Origin: Microbacterium sp. MYb54
Lineage (GTDB): Bacteria; Actinomycetota; Actinomycetes; Actinomycetales; Microbacteriaceae
Direction of reading: 5' to 3'
Assembly: GCF_002979515.1 (NCBI RefSeq)
Contig: NZ_PCPA01000007.1
Location: 124,001-188,000 of the forward strand
DNA: 64,000 nt
Below are positions 44,933 through 54,731 of this stretch, one piece after another (within the stretch, counting starts at the first letter, position 1; the number at the start of each line of letters is the position of its first letter). Under the pieces are notes generated by a model. The model was not told the origin of the DNA. It saw only the letters and a list, made by a program, of their open reading frames with translations, and ran no database searches. The position numbers were made by a program, and so were the translations under genes.

Positions 44933-45447
44933 ACGCCTCCACCCGAGGGGGCCACCCCGCTCCGACGAACGAGTCGACGCCTGCGCCGGACGCCGTGCTG
45001 ATGCATCCGGATCTCGCGGCGAACTGGTCGCTCTGGTCCGGCGTGGTGAGTCAAGCCGCGCTCACGCGGCTTCGGCATCTCGAGGAGCGATTCCCCGAGC
45101 TGACCACAGCGGTCCTCTCGACCGCCGACGGCCTGCACATCGCCTCCGTCGGCACCCTCGGTGAGACCGGCGAGCGTCTGGCGGCCATGAACGGCTCGCT
45201 GTTCGCCGTCGCCAGGGCCGAGGCCGAGATCATCTCGCGCGGAACGGAACCAAGCCTCTCCGCCGTGGTCTCGGTGTCGATCGGGCAGAGTCAACTGTCG
45301 CTGCTCAGCTTCATCCTCGCCCCCTACGGCCAGCTGCTCCTCTCGGTGTCGGCGAAGGGCGTGCAGGTCGGGACAGTGATCGTGCAGGCCCGTTCGGCCG
45401 CGTACGAACTCATCACCGCACTGGGGCTCGCGGGCGCACCGGGATGA
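44929..45447 (+). CDS. Roadblock/LC7-like protein
   Basis: The product has 172 residues: a disordered N-terminus (GGHPAPTNESTPAPDAV), then a roadblock-like domain, LTTAVLSTADGLHIASVGTL, GSLFAVARAEAEIISRG, and SVSAKGVQVGTVIVQARSAA. It resembles the MglB-like component of conservons. ATG overlaps the GTPase stop by 4 bases. It differs from the first roadblock protein by its longer N-terminus and hydrophobic core, so the two may form a heteromeric regulator. Confidence 0.78.
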   Translation: MNASTRGGHPAPTNESTPAPDAVLMHPDLAANWSLWSGVVSQAALTRLRHLEERFPELTTAVLSTADGLHIASVGTLGETGERLAAMNGSLFAVARAEAEIISRGTEPSLSAVVSVSIGQSQLSLLSFILAPYGQLLLSVSAKGVQVGTVIVQARSAAYELITALGLAGAPG

Positions 45448-45466
45448 GGCTGGCTACGCTGAGGCC

Positions 45467-46177
45467 ATGAGCACGCACATCGCCGCAGAGCCCGGTCAGA
45501 TCGCCCCCATCGTCCTGTTCCCGGGCGATCCGCTGCGAGCGAAGTGGATCGCCGATACCTTCCTCGACGACGCAGAGTTGTACTCCGAGACGCGCGGCAT
45601 GCTGGGTTACACCGGCACCTGGGAGGGGCATCGCGTCTCGGTGCAGGGCTCCGGCATGGGGCAGCCGTCGATGGCGATCTATGCGAACGAGCTGTTCGAC
45701 TCCTACGACGTGCAGACGATCGTGCGCGTCGGTTCGTGCGGAGCGCTGACCGAGCGGGTGAAGATCCGCGACATCATCATCGCGAACGGCGCCAGCACCG
45801 ACTCCGGCATCAACCGGGTGCGCTTCCACGGACTCGACTACGCGCCCGTGGCCGACTTCTCGCTGCTGCGTGCCGCGGTCGAGGCGAGCGAGACCGAACC
45901 TCTGGAGTCGACCGTGCACGTGGGACAGCTGTTCTCGAGCGACCAGTTCTACAGCACCCGCCCCGAGCTCACGGAGCCGTTCGTGCAGCACGGCATCCTC
46001 GGCGTCGAGATGGAGGCCGCGGGGCTCTACACGCTCGCGGCCTACTACGGTCGACGCGCCCTCGCCATCTGCACGGTCAGCGACCACATCGTCACGGGCG
46101 AGGAGACCACCGCGCAGGAGCGCGAGCAGACGTTCGGCGACATGATCCGCATCGCCCTGCGCGCCGCGACCGCCTAG
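45467..46177 (+). CDS. deoD: Purine-nucleoside phosphorylase, DeoD type
   Basis: The product has 236 residues, the length of hexameric bacterial PNP: FPGDPLRAKWIADTFLDD, GSGMGQPSMAIYANELF, RVGSCGALTERVKIRD and GVEMEAAGLYTLAAYYG (purine/ribose contacts), then CTVSDHIVTGEE with the catalytic Asp. It splits purine ribo- and deoxyribonucleosides with phosphate. The start has TACGCT followed by GAGGCC and ATG. It is a single gene. Confidence 0.96.
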   Translation: MSTHIAAEPGQIAPIVLFPGDPLRAKWIADTFLDDAELYSETRGMLGYTGTWEGHRVSVQGSGMGQPSMAIYANELFDSYDVQTIVRVGSCGALTERVKIRDIIIANGASTDSGINRVRFHGLDYAPVADFSLLRAAVEASETEPLESTVHVGQLFSSDQFYSTRPELTEPFVQHGILGVEMEAAGLYTLAAYYGRRALAICTVSDHIVTGEETTAQEREQTFGDMIRIALRAATA

Positions 46178-46207
46178 CGCGCATCCGCTCTCGGCCGTCG
46201 GCGGACG

Positions 46208-47719
46208 CTACGGGGTGTCGCCGACGGCGTGCGGGCGGGGCAGTGCCACCATCACGCCGGTCTCGGTGAACTCCTGCTGGATCTCTTCGTCGTGCTTGTA
46301 GGTGACCAGGCTCACGCCCACGGCGGCGAGCATCGCGAACACGAAGGCGGGAAGCAGTTCGTAGAGCCCGGTGTCCAGCGCCTTCCAGATGAACACGGTC
46401 GCCGCACCGACGAACATCCCGGCCAGCGCGCCCCAGTTGGTGAGCTTGCGCCAGTAGAGGCTGAGCAGGATGACCGGCCCGAAGGCGGCGCCGAATCCCG
46501 CCCACGCGAAGGAGACGAGTCCGAGGATCGTGTCGTTCGGGGTGATCGCCAGCACCGCAGCGACGATCGCGACCCCGAGCACACCGAGCCGCCCCATCAG
46601 CATGAGCGTCTTCTGCGACGGTGGTGTGCGTCGGAACACGCCGTACAGGTCTTCCACGAGGGCCGAGGAGCACACGATCAGCTGGCTGGAGATGGTGCTC
46701 ATGATCGCGGCGAGCACGGCGGCCAGGACGAGGCCGGCCACGAACGGATGCAGCAGCGTCTGCGACATGAGCAGCACGACGGTCTCCGGGTTGGCCAGGT
46801 CGACACCCGTCTTGGCGATGTAGGCGACGCCGACGAGGCCGGACAGCACTGCGCCGCCGAGGGAGACGATCATCCACGAGATGCCGATGCGGCGAGCACT
46901 CTTCGCCTCCTGCGGCGACCGCAGCGCCATGAACCTCACGATGATGTGCGGTTGCCCGAAGTATCCGAGGCCCCAGGCGAGCGACGAGACGATGGCGAGG
47001 ATGGTGCCGCCGGTGAGCGCTGTGCCGGAGAGCATCGAGAGGTGGTCCGGCGCGACTTCGTTGATCAGCTCCCCCGTCTCGGCCAGTCCACCGATGGCGA
47101 CGATCGCGGCCACGGGGATCACGATCAGCGCGATCACCATCATGAGCCCCTGCACGACGTCGGTCAGCGACGCACCGAGGAACCCGCCGAAGAGCGTGTA
47201 CGCGAGGGTGACGCCCGTCACCAGCAGCATGCCGGTCAGGTAGTCGCCGTTGAAAGAGCTCTCGAAGAAGACACCACCGGCGACCATTCCCGACGAGATG
47301 TAGAGAGTGAAGAACACGAGGATGACGACACCGGAGACCACGCGCAGCAGTCGCGTCGTGTCGCGAAGGCGGTTCTCGAAGAAGCTCGGCACCGTGATGG
47401 AGTTGCGCGACACCTGCGTGTAGGCGCGAAGCCGGGGAGCGACGAGCAGCCAGTTCAGGTAGGCGCCGATGGTGAGCCCGACCGCGATCCACGCCTCGAT
47501 GAGACCGGAGACGTATATCGCTCCCGGGAGCCCCATCACGAGCCAGCCGGACATGTCGGAGGCACCGGCGCTGAGCGCAGCCACCCACGGCGGAAGATTC
47601 CGTCCGCCGAGCACGTAGTCCTCATGGTCGCCGGTTCGCCGGAAGGCGATCCAGCCGATGAGCAGCATCGCCGCGAAGTACACACCCAGCGCTGCGAAAG
47701 TGAAGATCTGGTCGGGCAT
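46208..47719 (-). CDS. putP: Sodium/proline symporter PutP
   Basis: The product has 503 residues with about thirteen helices of the SSS family: DYVLGGRNLPPWVAALSAGA, SDMSGWLVMGLPGAIYVSG, NSITVPSFFENRLRD and GYFGQPHIIVRFMALRS, all characteristic of PutP. It imports proline with Na+. ATG 47719 is preceded by GGGGGG 9 bases away; the frame stays open to 47848, but that part is divergent promoter. The helicase gene starts 152 bases away on the other strand. Confidence 0.94.
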   Translation of the reverse strand: MPDQIFTFAALGVYFAAMLLIGWIAFRRTGDHEDYVLGGRNLPPWVAALSAGASDMSGWLVMGLPGAIYVSGLIEAWIAVGLTIGAYLNWLLVAPRLRAYTQVSRNSITVPSFFENRLRDTTRLLRVVSGVVILVFFTLYISSGMVAGGVFFESSFNGDYLTGMLLVTGVTLAYTLFGGFLGASLTDVVQGLMMVIALIVIPVAAIVAIGGLAETGELINEVAPDHLSMLSGTALTGGTILAIVSSLAWGLGYFGQPHIIVRFMALRSPQEAKSARRIGISWMIVSLGGAVLSGLVGVAYIAKTGVDLANPETVVLLMSQTLLHPFVAGLVLAAVLAAIMSTISSQLIVCSSALVEDLYGVFRRTPPSQKTLMLMGRLGVLGVAIVAAVLAITPNDTILGLVSFAWAGFGAAFGPVILLSLYWRKLTNWGALAGMFVGAATVFIWKALDTGLYELLPAFVFAMLAAVGVSLVTYKHDEEIQQEFTETGVMVALPRPHAVGDTP

Positions 47720-47871
47720 CGTCGTCGTCCCCCCTCGCGGTGAGGCCACCGCATCCGGTCGTCGTTCGATGATGCCAAGAGCGGTTGTCGCCGCGCAGAC
47801 CCGACTCGGCGCGGCGGCACTTCGGCCGTGCAGAGCAGGAGCACTCACGGATGGGGGATGATCGAGGGACC

Positions 47872-50406
47872 ATGACTTCCACTCCGCGGCTCGACCCCGC
47901 CCTCGTTCCGGACGCCGCGGATCCGGATGCCGTCTACCTCGCCTTCGTCGAATGGGCGGAATCGACGGGCATCAGCCTGTACCCCGCGCAGGACGAGGCG
48001 GTCATCGAGATCGTCTCCGGCAACAACCTGATCCTGTCGACGCCGACCGGCACCGGAAAGTCGCTCGTCGCGATCGGCGCACACTTCAGCGCCCTCATCG
48101 CGGGGCGACGCAGCTACTACACCGCCCCGATCAAGGCGCTGGTGAGCGAGAAGTTCTTCGCCCTGGTCGACGTGTTCGGGGCCGAGAACGTCGGCATGGT
48201 CACGGGCGACTCGTCGGTGAACGCGGATGCGCCGATCATCTGCTGCACGGCCGAGATCCTCGCGAACCTCTCGCTGCGCCAGGGCACGGATGCCGACGTC
48301 GGCCAGGTCGTCATGGACGAGTTCCACTTCTACGCCGACCCCGACCGCGGCTGGGCGTGGCAGGTGCCGCTGCTCGAACTGCCGCAGGCGCAGTTCATCC
48401 TGATGTCGGCGACTCTCGGCGACGTCACCGAGCTCGCCGCCGACCTCACGCGTCGAACCGGTCGCGAGACGGCGACCGTGACCGGTGTCGAGCGCCCCGT
48501 CCCCCTGCACTTCTTCTACGAGACCACGCCGATCCACGAGACGATCGACGACCTGCTGAACACCGGGCAGGCGCCGATCTACGTCGTGCACTTCTCGCAG
48601 GCCGCGGCCATGGAGCGGGCGCAGGCACTGTCGAGCACGAAGGTCGCCACCCGTGAGCAGCGCGACGCGATCGCGGCGCTGATCGCCGAGTTCCGATTCA
48701 CGACGGCGTTCGGAAAGACGCTCTCGCGCTTCCTCCGCGCCGGGATCGGCGTGCACCACGCCGGCATGCTGCCGAAGTACCGGCGCCTGGTCGAGCAGCT
48801 CGCCCAGCGCGGACTGCTGCGCGTGATCTGCGGCACCGACACCCTCGGCGTCGGCATCAACGTGCCGATCCGCACCGTGCTGCTCACCGCGCTCACGAAG
48901 TTCGACGGCACCAGGATGCGGCAGCTGAACGCCCGCGAGTTCCATCAGATCGCCGGTCGCGCGGGTCGTGCCGGCTACGACACCGCCGGTACCGTGGTCG
49001 CCCAAGCCCCCGAGCACGAGAGCGAGAACGTCGCCGCGGTCAAGAAGGCCGGCGACGACCCGAAGAAGAAGCGCAAGATCGTGCGCAAGAAGGCACCGGA
49101 CGGCTTCGTGTCGTGGGGCGAGCCGTCGTTCCGCAAGCTGATCGACGCCGTACCCGAGACTCTGACTTCGCACATGCAGATCACGAGCGCCATGATGCTC
49201 AACGTGATCGCGCGCGGCGGCGACGTGTTCGCGAATATGCGCTCGCTGGTATACGACAATCACGAGCCGCGGAAGCGTCAGCGACAGCTCGCACTCCGTG
49301 CCATCGGCATCTACCGCACCCTCCGAGAATCGGGCATCGTCGAGAAGACCCCGGAGGGCGACATCCGTCTCACGGTCGACCTGCAGCCGAACTTCGCGCT
49401 CAACCAGCCGCTGTCGCCGTTCGCCCTCGCCGCATTCGAGCTGCTCGACCCCGATCCGGCTGCCGGAACGGGCACGGGCTCGTACGCGCTCGACATGATC
49501 TCGATCGTGGAGGCCACCCTCGACGATCCGCGCGCCGTGCTGAGCCAGCAGGAGTTCCTAGCCCGCGGCGAGGCGGTCGCGATCATGAAATCCGAGGGCA
49601 TCGAGTACGACGAGCGGATGGAACTGCTCGAGCAGATCACCTACCCGAAGCCGCTCGACGAGCTGCTGACGGCCGCCTTCGAGACCTTCAGCGCCGCCCA
49701 GCCCTGGATCCGCGACTTCGAGCTGCACCCCAAGTCGGTCGTGCGCGACATGTACGAGCGGGCCATGTCGTTCGGGGAATATGTCGCCTACTACAAGATC
49801 GCGCGCTCCGAGGGCGTGGTGCTGCGCTACCTCTCCGACGCCTACCGTGCGGCCTCGCAGACCATCCCCGAGGAGCTCAAGGACGAGGATCTGCGCGACC
49901 TCATCGAGTGGCTCGGCGAACTCGTCCGCCAGGTCGACTCCAGCCTGCTCGACGAGTGGGAGGAGCTGATCGCCGGCGTCGACAACGGACGCTTCGATCC
50001 GCACGCCCCCGATGAGCCGATCGTCCCGCCCGCACCCAAGCGCCTCACGAGCAACATCCGCGCCTTCCGCATCCTGGTGCGCAACGAGCTCTTCCGCCGG
50101 GTGCAGCTCGCAGCGCGGGAAGACGTGAACGCGCTGGCCGAGCTCGATCCGGGCTTCGGCGCCGATGCCTGGTCGGATGCCCTCGACGGATACTTCGCCG
50201 ACCACGACGAGATCCTCACCGGAGGGGACGCCCGCAGCTCGAAACTGCTGATCCTCACGGAGGGCGCCATCTCGTGGACCGCACGGCAGATCTTCGACGA
50301 TCCCGCCGGCGACCACGACTGGGGCATCTCCGCGACGATCGACCTCGCCGCCTCCGACGAAGCCGGTCAGGCCGTCGTCACGGTCACCGGGGTCGACCGG
50401 CTGTAG
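47872..50406 (+). CDS. Ski2-like DExH helicase with DUF3516 domain
   Basis: The product has 844 residues: Walker A STPTGTGKS, DExH box VVMDEFHFYADPDRG, motif III LMSATL, motif VI HQIAGRAGRAGYD, and a basic insert KKAGDDPKKKRKIVRKK; the C-terminal ~350 residues are the DUF3516 type. It is probably an RNA helicase. ATG 47872 is chosen; the frame is open from 47785, but the extra part overlaps the putP promoter region. Its 3' end overlaps the convergent ABC gene by 23 bases. Confidence 0.92.
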   Translation: MTSTPRLDPALVPDAADPDAVYLAFVEWAESTGISLYPAQDEAVIEIVSGNNLILSTPTGTGKSLVAIGAHFSALIAGRRSYYTAPIKALVSEKFFALVDVFGAENVGMVTGDSSVNADAPIICCTAEILANLSLRQGTDADVGQVVMDEFHFYADPDRGWAWQVPLLELPQAQFILMSATLGDVTELAADLTRRTGRETATVTGVERPVPLHFFYETTPIHETIDDLLNTGQAPIYVVHFSQAAAMERAQALSSTKVATREQRDAIAALIAEFRFTTAFGKTLSRFLRAGIGVHHAGMLPKYRRLVEQLAQRGLLRVICGTDTLGVGINVPIRTVLLTALTKFDGTRMRQLNAREFHQIAGRAGRAGYDTAGTVVAQAPEHESENVAAVKKAGDDPKKKRKIVRKKAPDGFVSWGEPSFRKLIDAVPETLTSHMQITSAMMLNVIARGGDVFANMRSLVYDNHEPRKRQRQLALRAIGIYRTLRESGIVEKTPEGDIRLTVDLQPNFALNQPLSPFALAAFELLDPDPAAGTGTGSYALDMISIVEATLDDPRAVLSQQEFLARGEAVAIMKSEGIEYDERMELLEQITYPKPLDELLTAAFETFSAAQPWIRDFELHPKSVVRDMYERAMSFGEYVAYYKIARSEGVVLRYLSDAYRAASQTIPEELKDEDLRDLIEWLGELVRQVDSSLLDEWEELIAGVDNGRFDPHAPDEPIVPPAPKRLTSNIRAFRILVRNELFRRVQLAAREDVNALAELDPGFGADAWSDALDGYFADHDEILTGGDARSSKLLILTEGAISWTARQIFDDPAGDHDWGISATIDLAASDEAGQAVVTVTGVDRL

Positions 50407-52069
50407 CCGCTGCACCCTCGCGCTCGACGTCTTCCCTCTCCACACCGACCACCCGGCCGAACCGCCCCAGCGTCTCGCGTCGGTGCGAGGCGGCGATCAC
50501 CGTCCCTTCGAAGCCTTCGAGCACGTCGGAGATGATGCGCTCCGACTCGGCATCCAGGCTCGCGGTGATCTCGTCGACGATGAGCACGCGGGGCTCGCGG
50601 CACAGTGCCCGCGCCAGCGCCAGCCGTGCACGCTGACCCCCGGAGAGGCGAACCCCCTGCTCGCCGAGTTCGTCGTCGAGGGTGATCCAGCCATCGGCCC
50701 CCACCCGCGTGAGCGCACCGCGCAGTTGCTCGTCGGTGCGGGTGTCGGAACCGCGTACGAGGTTGTCGCGCACGGTGCCGTGGAAGAGCCGGGCATCCTG
50801 CTCCACCACGGCGACGGTCCGGCGGAGATCTTCATCGCGGATGCGGCCGAGCGGGTACACGATGCCCGCCGCATCGACGAGGGCGACCGTGCCGGCCGCG
50901 GGATCCCACAGCCGTGCGGCGAGCGCGATGACCGTGCTCTTGCCTGCACCGGAGGGACCTGCGAGACCGATGTGCTCCCGGGCATCGACGTCGATCGACC
51001 AGTCGTGCAGCACCACTTTCTGATCGTCGTAGGAGAACGACACCTTCTCGAAGCGCACCCCGAGCGGACCGTCGGGCAACGGGAGCGGACGGTCGACCGG
51101 CGCCACTACGGGGGGACGGTGAAGGCCCGCCCCCACGCGATCGGCACTGGCGATGAGCGGATGCAGCTCCGACACGGTGTGCGCGGCATCCGCCACGGCA
51201 GCGACTCCTGCGACGGCGAGCGCGATCACGGCCGGAAGCACCGCAGCCTGGGTACTGCCGACCGTACTGCCGAGAAGGAGCGAAGCCGCGATCACGCCGA
51301 TGACGACGGCGGTGAGGATGAGCTCGCGCATCCCGTCGACGAGGTGGGCGATGGCCTCCCGCCGACGGCTGATGCCTGCCGACCGCCGGGTTCCCGCGAC
51401 CGCCTCGTGCACGACCCGGCGCTGCAGGCCATAGGCGAGGATCTCGCGCAGCGCACCGAGCGCGTCGACCAGCCGTTCGGACTGCTCCTCGCGCTCCTGC
51501 TGCTCGCGCGCCCCGATCCGTCGTGCCGGGCCCGCTCCAGCCCAGGCGGTGAGCGCGACGGCGATCGCGCCTCCGAGCATCACGAGAGCGGCCATCGGCA
51601 TCACGAGGAACGCGCAGACCAGGGCTCCGACGAACAGGGTGAGCGCAGCACCGATCTGCGCCACCGTGTGCGCGTAGAAGAACTCCAGCTTCTCGATGTC
51701 GGTCATCGCCACGGATGCCGCCCGACCGGAGTGCTCACGACGGCGCCCCGGAACACTGCGGGAGTAAGCGTCGAACAGTGCCATCCGCAGCCGGGCGAGC
51801 ACGCGGTAGGCGAGAGCGTGCGACACGTCCATCTCGCGCCAGGTGAGGAACGTGCGCAGCAGCACGAGGGCTCCGAGCGCTACCCACCAGACGACCGGCG
51901 GCCACTCGCCATGCACCACGGCTCCACCGACGCCGAGGGCGGTGAGCACCCCGATGGCGGCGAGTGCGCACAGGCTCGTGGTGGCGATCAGGTAACTGCC
52001 GACGATGCGCCGCCATTCCGGTCGCAGTGGGGGAAGCAACCGGGCGAGGATGACTGCGGACGAGGTCAT
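50384..52069 (-). CDS. ABC exporter subunit (fused membrane and ATPase), CydC-like
   Basis: The product has 561 residues: six N-terminal helices (to about 300), then an ATPase with Walker A GPSGAGKST, signature LSGGQRARLALARAL and Walker B VLIVDEITASLD. The layout is that of type I half-exporters such as CydC. It is the last gene of the TOMM operon, and its start overlaps its partner by 4 bases, so the two probably form a heterodimer. Export of the modified peptide is the likely role; glutathione/cysteine export (true CydDC) is less likely because no cytochrome bd genes are here. Confidence 0.88.
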   Translation of the reverse strand: MTSSAVILARLLPPLRPEWRRIVGSYLIATTSLCALAAIGVLTALGVGGAVVHGEWPPVVWWVALGALVLLRTFLTWREMDVSHALAYRVLARLRMALFDAYSRSVPGRRREHSGRAASVAMTDIEKLEFFYAHTVAQIGAALTLFVGALVCAFLVMPMAALVMLGGAIAVALTAWAGAGPARRIGAREQQEREEQSERLVDALGALREILAYGLQRRVVHEAVAGTRRSAGISRRREAIAHLVDGMRELILTAVVIGVIAASLLLGSTVGSTQAAVLPAVIALAVAGVAAVADAAHTVSELHPLIASADRVGAGLHRPPVVAPVDRPLPLPDGPLGVRFEKVSFSYDDQKVVLHDWSIDVDAREHIGLAGPSGAGKSTVIALAARLWDPAAGTVALVDAAGIVYPLGRIRDEDLRRTVAVVEQDARLFHGTVRDNLVRGSDTRTDEQLRGALTRVGADGWITLDDELGEQGVRLSGGQRARLALARALCREPRVLIVDEITASLDAESERIISDVLEGFEGTVIAASHRRETLGRFGRVVGVEREDVEREGAAATAGRPR

Positions 52070-53700
52070 GAGGCCTCCTTCACGAGCATTCCGTCGCGGA
52101 GCACCCGCACGTCGGCGACCCTGGCAAGGGCCTCGGGGCGGTGGCTGATCATGAGCACGATCCTCTCTGCGGCGACACGTTCGAGCGTCTCGGCCACGGT
52201 CAGGGCGCTGCGGTCGTCGAGCGCGCTGGTCGGCTCGTCGACGAGCAGTACCGGGCGCCGGGCGAGCAGCGCCCTGGCGAGGGCGAGGCGCTGTCGTTGC
52301 CCGCCCGACAGGCTCGTCCCCGCCTCCGCCACCATCGCGTCGAAGCCTCCCGGGATGGCCCTGATCTCGTCGAGCACGCCTGCCGCAGCACACGCGCCTT
52401 CCAGCGCCTCCTGCCCGGCGTCGAACAGGTCGACGTTCTCCCTGATGGTCCCGGCGAACAGGACGGGCCGCTGTGAGACCACGGCCACGTCGCTCGGCTG
52501 GAGGGGGCGCCCATCGAGCTCGACCGTCCCCGCAGTCGCCGGCAGGAAGCCGAGCACGAGATCGAACAGCGTGGATTTGCCTGCGCCCGAAGGTCCGGCG
52601 ATGGCGTGCACCTCTCCTCGCGCGGCGCGGAGGTCGACACCGCGGAGCACGTCGTGGTCGGCGCCGGGGTAGCGGTACGAGAGCCCGGAGATGCGAAGCA
52701 CCTCTCCCCCGACCGCCGGCACCATCTCGGCCTCCGGCACCATCCCGGGGGACCGACGGAACGCCCCGAGCGCCGCCAGTCCGGGGACGGCATTGAGCCC
52801 GAGGAATCCGGCATGCCAGTGCCGTGACAGCTCGCGCACCGGACGGAACGCCTCGGAAGACAGCAGGAGCAGCGCGTAGACCTCGACGGCGGGCGGGTGC
52901 CCGGTCAGGACGGAGACGACCGCCAGCCCGGCAGCGATCACCACCCCCGCCTGCACGGCGAAGTCGGTGATGGCCGTCTCCGCGAGCGATGACCGCATCA
53001 CGCGCTCGGTGGCGAGGCGCAGGGCCTCCGACCTGGTGTGGAGCCGCGCACGCGTCGCGGGAACATCCCCCAGCGCCCGCAGCGTCGACATGCCGCGGAG
53101 CGACTCGAGCAGGTCGCCGCTGAGTGCCTCATAGCTGTCCCAGTGCTCGAACCCGCGTCGGGCGAGCATCCGCTTCCATAGCAGGGGCCCCAGCACCGCA
53201 AGCAGGATCCCCACGGCGACGCACAGCGCGATCAGGGGAGACAGCACCGCGATGAGGCCCACCGCGATCAGGCTGCCGACGACGAGCTGCGCCACGGCGG
53301 GGATGTACTTCGACACGTAGGCGTCGGTGCCGTCGATACCGTCGCCGAGCGCGAGCTGGGTCGAGCCGTCGCGGAGCGTGGCATCGTGCAACCGCTCGGG
53401 GACGAGCGCTGCCGCGACGGCCGCACCGCGCAGGTCTTCTCTGACGCGTCCGCCGAGGCGAGCAGCCGCATCGCCCTGCACCAGCGTCAACAGCACCCGC
53501 GTCAGCCCTATCGCGAGGATCGCACCGATGCCTGCGACCGCGCCCGCCGCGTCACCGCGCACGAAGGCGGCGAGCGACCACGCGAGGGCGAGCGCCTGCA
53601 GAAGGTGCGTCGCGAACACGACGAGGAGGAGAAGGATGCTCACGGACAGGAGCCAGGGACGTCGTCGCGCTTCGCGCCACAGCTCGGGGACGATCATCAT
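52066..53700 (-). CDS. ABC exporter subunit (fused membrane and ATPase), CydD-like
   Basis: The product has 544 residues: membrane domain with six helices, then the ATPase with GPSGAGKST, SLSGGQRQRLALARALLARR and VLLVDEPTSALDD. It resembles CydD. It overlaps SagB upstream and the other exporter gene downstream by 4 bases each. The pair is tied by translation coupling to the RiPP enzymes, which supports a function as peptide exporter and perhaps self-protection. Confidence 0.88.
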   Translation of the reverse strand: MMIVPELWREARRRPWLLSVSILLLLVVFATHLLQALALAWSLAAFVRGDAAGAVAGIGAILAIGLTRVLLTLVQGDAAARLGGRVREDLRGAAVAAALVPERLHDATLRDGSTQLALGDGIDGTDAYVSKYIPAVAQLVVGSLIAVGLIAVLSPLIALCVAVGILLAVLGPLLWKRMLARRGFEHWDSYEALSGDLLESLRGMSTLRALGDVPATRARLHTRSEALRLATERVMRSSLAETAITDFAVQAGVVIAAGLAVVSVLTGHPPAVEVYALLLLSSEAFRPVRELSRHWHAGFLGLNAVPGLAALGAFRRSPGMVPEAEMVPAVGGEVLRISGLSYRYPGADHDVLRGVDLRAARGEVHAIAGPSGAGKSTLFDLVLGFLPATAGTVELDGRPLQPSDVAVVSQRPVLFAGTIRENVDLFDAGQEALEGACAAAGVLDEIRAIPGGFDAMVAEAGTSLSGGQRQRLALARALLARRPVLLVDEPTSALDDRSALTVAETLERVAAERIVLMISHRPEALARVADVRVLRDGMLVKEAS

Positions 53701-54731
53701 CGTGCACCTCCGGGGGAGTCGAGGAAGGCGAGCGCGTGGAGGATCCAGCGGTCACCGGTCGAAGAGAAGCCGGAGACCGGGCGCGTACCCCTGTCTCCGG
53801 CGAGCGCGGCCTCGTAGCAGAGACGGGCCGCGGCGAGATGGGCGCTCCAGAGCGCAGCACCGACGACGGTCGAAGGAGCCGTGATCGGCACGGACCAGGA
53901 GCGGACGTCGGTCGCCCCGCGCACCCAGGCCTGGCCGGATGCTCTCGCGACATGCTCGACCTCGGGCGCGGCCGCACCGCTGATCCGGGCGGCGAACTCC
54001 GCGGTCGCGGGCGAGCGGCGCCGGCCGAGAGCGCGCCGAGCCGCGGCATCCGGTACCGGGTCGTGGGGGATCTCGATCGCGGCGAGCGGGATCTCCGGCG
54101 CGAGCCCTCGACGGATCCACGCGTCGACGTCGGCAGCGCGAGGCACCCCGAGCAGAGACCGGAGCCGGGTCGAGGGGCCGACCTCCACCGGCCCGGCCTG
54201 CACCCCCAGCAGGAAGAGCACGGCGGCGACCGCATAGGCGGCATCGGCGATCCACAACGGCCACGCCCGATGCCGGTAGCGCCCGAAAGACCGCCCTGGC
54301 AGCACCGCGAACACCACGCGCGCGACGCCGCCGTCTGCCGCGGGTGCGGGCCATCCGTACGCACCGTCGGCGGCGAGGTCACGACGACGGAAGACGCCCT
54401 CCTCCTGGTCGACCGTCCAGCGCGCGCCGGTCGCGTCGATCAGATGCGTCTGCACCGGGTAGCACGCCCCGGCGGAAGGCACCGGGCGTCGGCGGATGCG
54501 TGTGGCCCGGCCGTCCGTCGTCCGATGGAACTCCCCCGGGTGCCACAGGCCGTCGACGAGCTCCCGCACTCCGCGGCGAGGTTCATCCACCACCGCCCCG
54601 GCGCGTTCCCAGGCGTTCGCCCGCGGCCCCGGCGGCAGCGGCCCCGCGGGCAGGCGCGACGTCTGCGCCTCGGCGAGCGGGGCAGGAAGACCAGGGCCCT
54701 CCGGGAGTGTGCGATGCATGACCGGCCTCAC
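53697..54731 (-). CDS. SagB-type dehydrogenase (azoline oxidase)
   Basis: The product has 344 residues of the nitroreductase-like SagB/ThcOx family. Recognisable are RRPVPSAGACYPVQTHLI (the SagB RPSaGA-YP motif), GRYRHRAWPLWIADAAYAVA and PEIPLAAIEIP. In TOMM pathways such FMN enzymes oxidise azolines to azoles. GTG 54731 overlaps the YcaO stop by 4 bases. Because the predicted core has serines but no cysteine or threonine, the expected product is oxazole. The assignment is by motif; no database search was made. Confidence 0.87.
   Translation of the reverse strand: MRPVMHRTLPEGPGLPAPLAEAQTSRLPAGPLPPGPRANAWERAGAVVDEPRRGVRELVDGLWHPGEFHRTTDGRATRIRRRPVPSAGACYPVQTHLIDATGARWTVDQEEGVFRRRDLAADGAYGWPAPAADGGVARVVFAVLPGRSFGRYRHRAWPLWIADAAYAVAAVLFLLGVQAGPVEVGPSTRLRSLLGVPRAADVDAWIRRGLAPEIPLAAIEIPHDPVPDAAARRALGRRRSPATAEFAARISGAAAPEVEHVARASGQAWVRGATDVRSWSVPITAPSTVVGAALWSAHLAAARLCYEAALAGDRGTRPVSGFSSTGDRWILHALAFLDSPGGAR

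Noticed and set aside
50384..53700. True CydDC (cytochrome bd assembly) for the two ABC genes
   Set aside because: The domain layout is similar, but there are no cydAB genes and the genes are translationally coupled to the RiPP enzymes.
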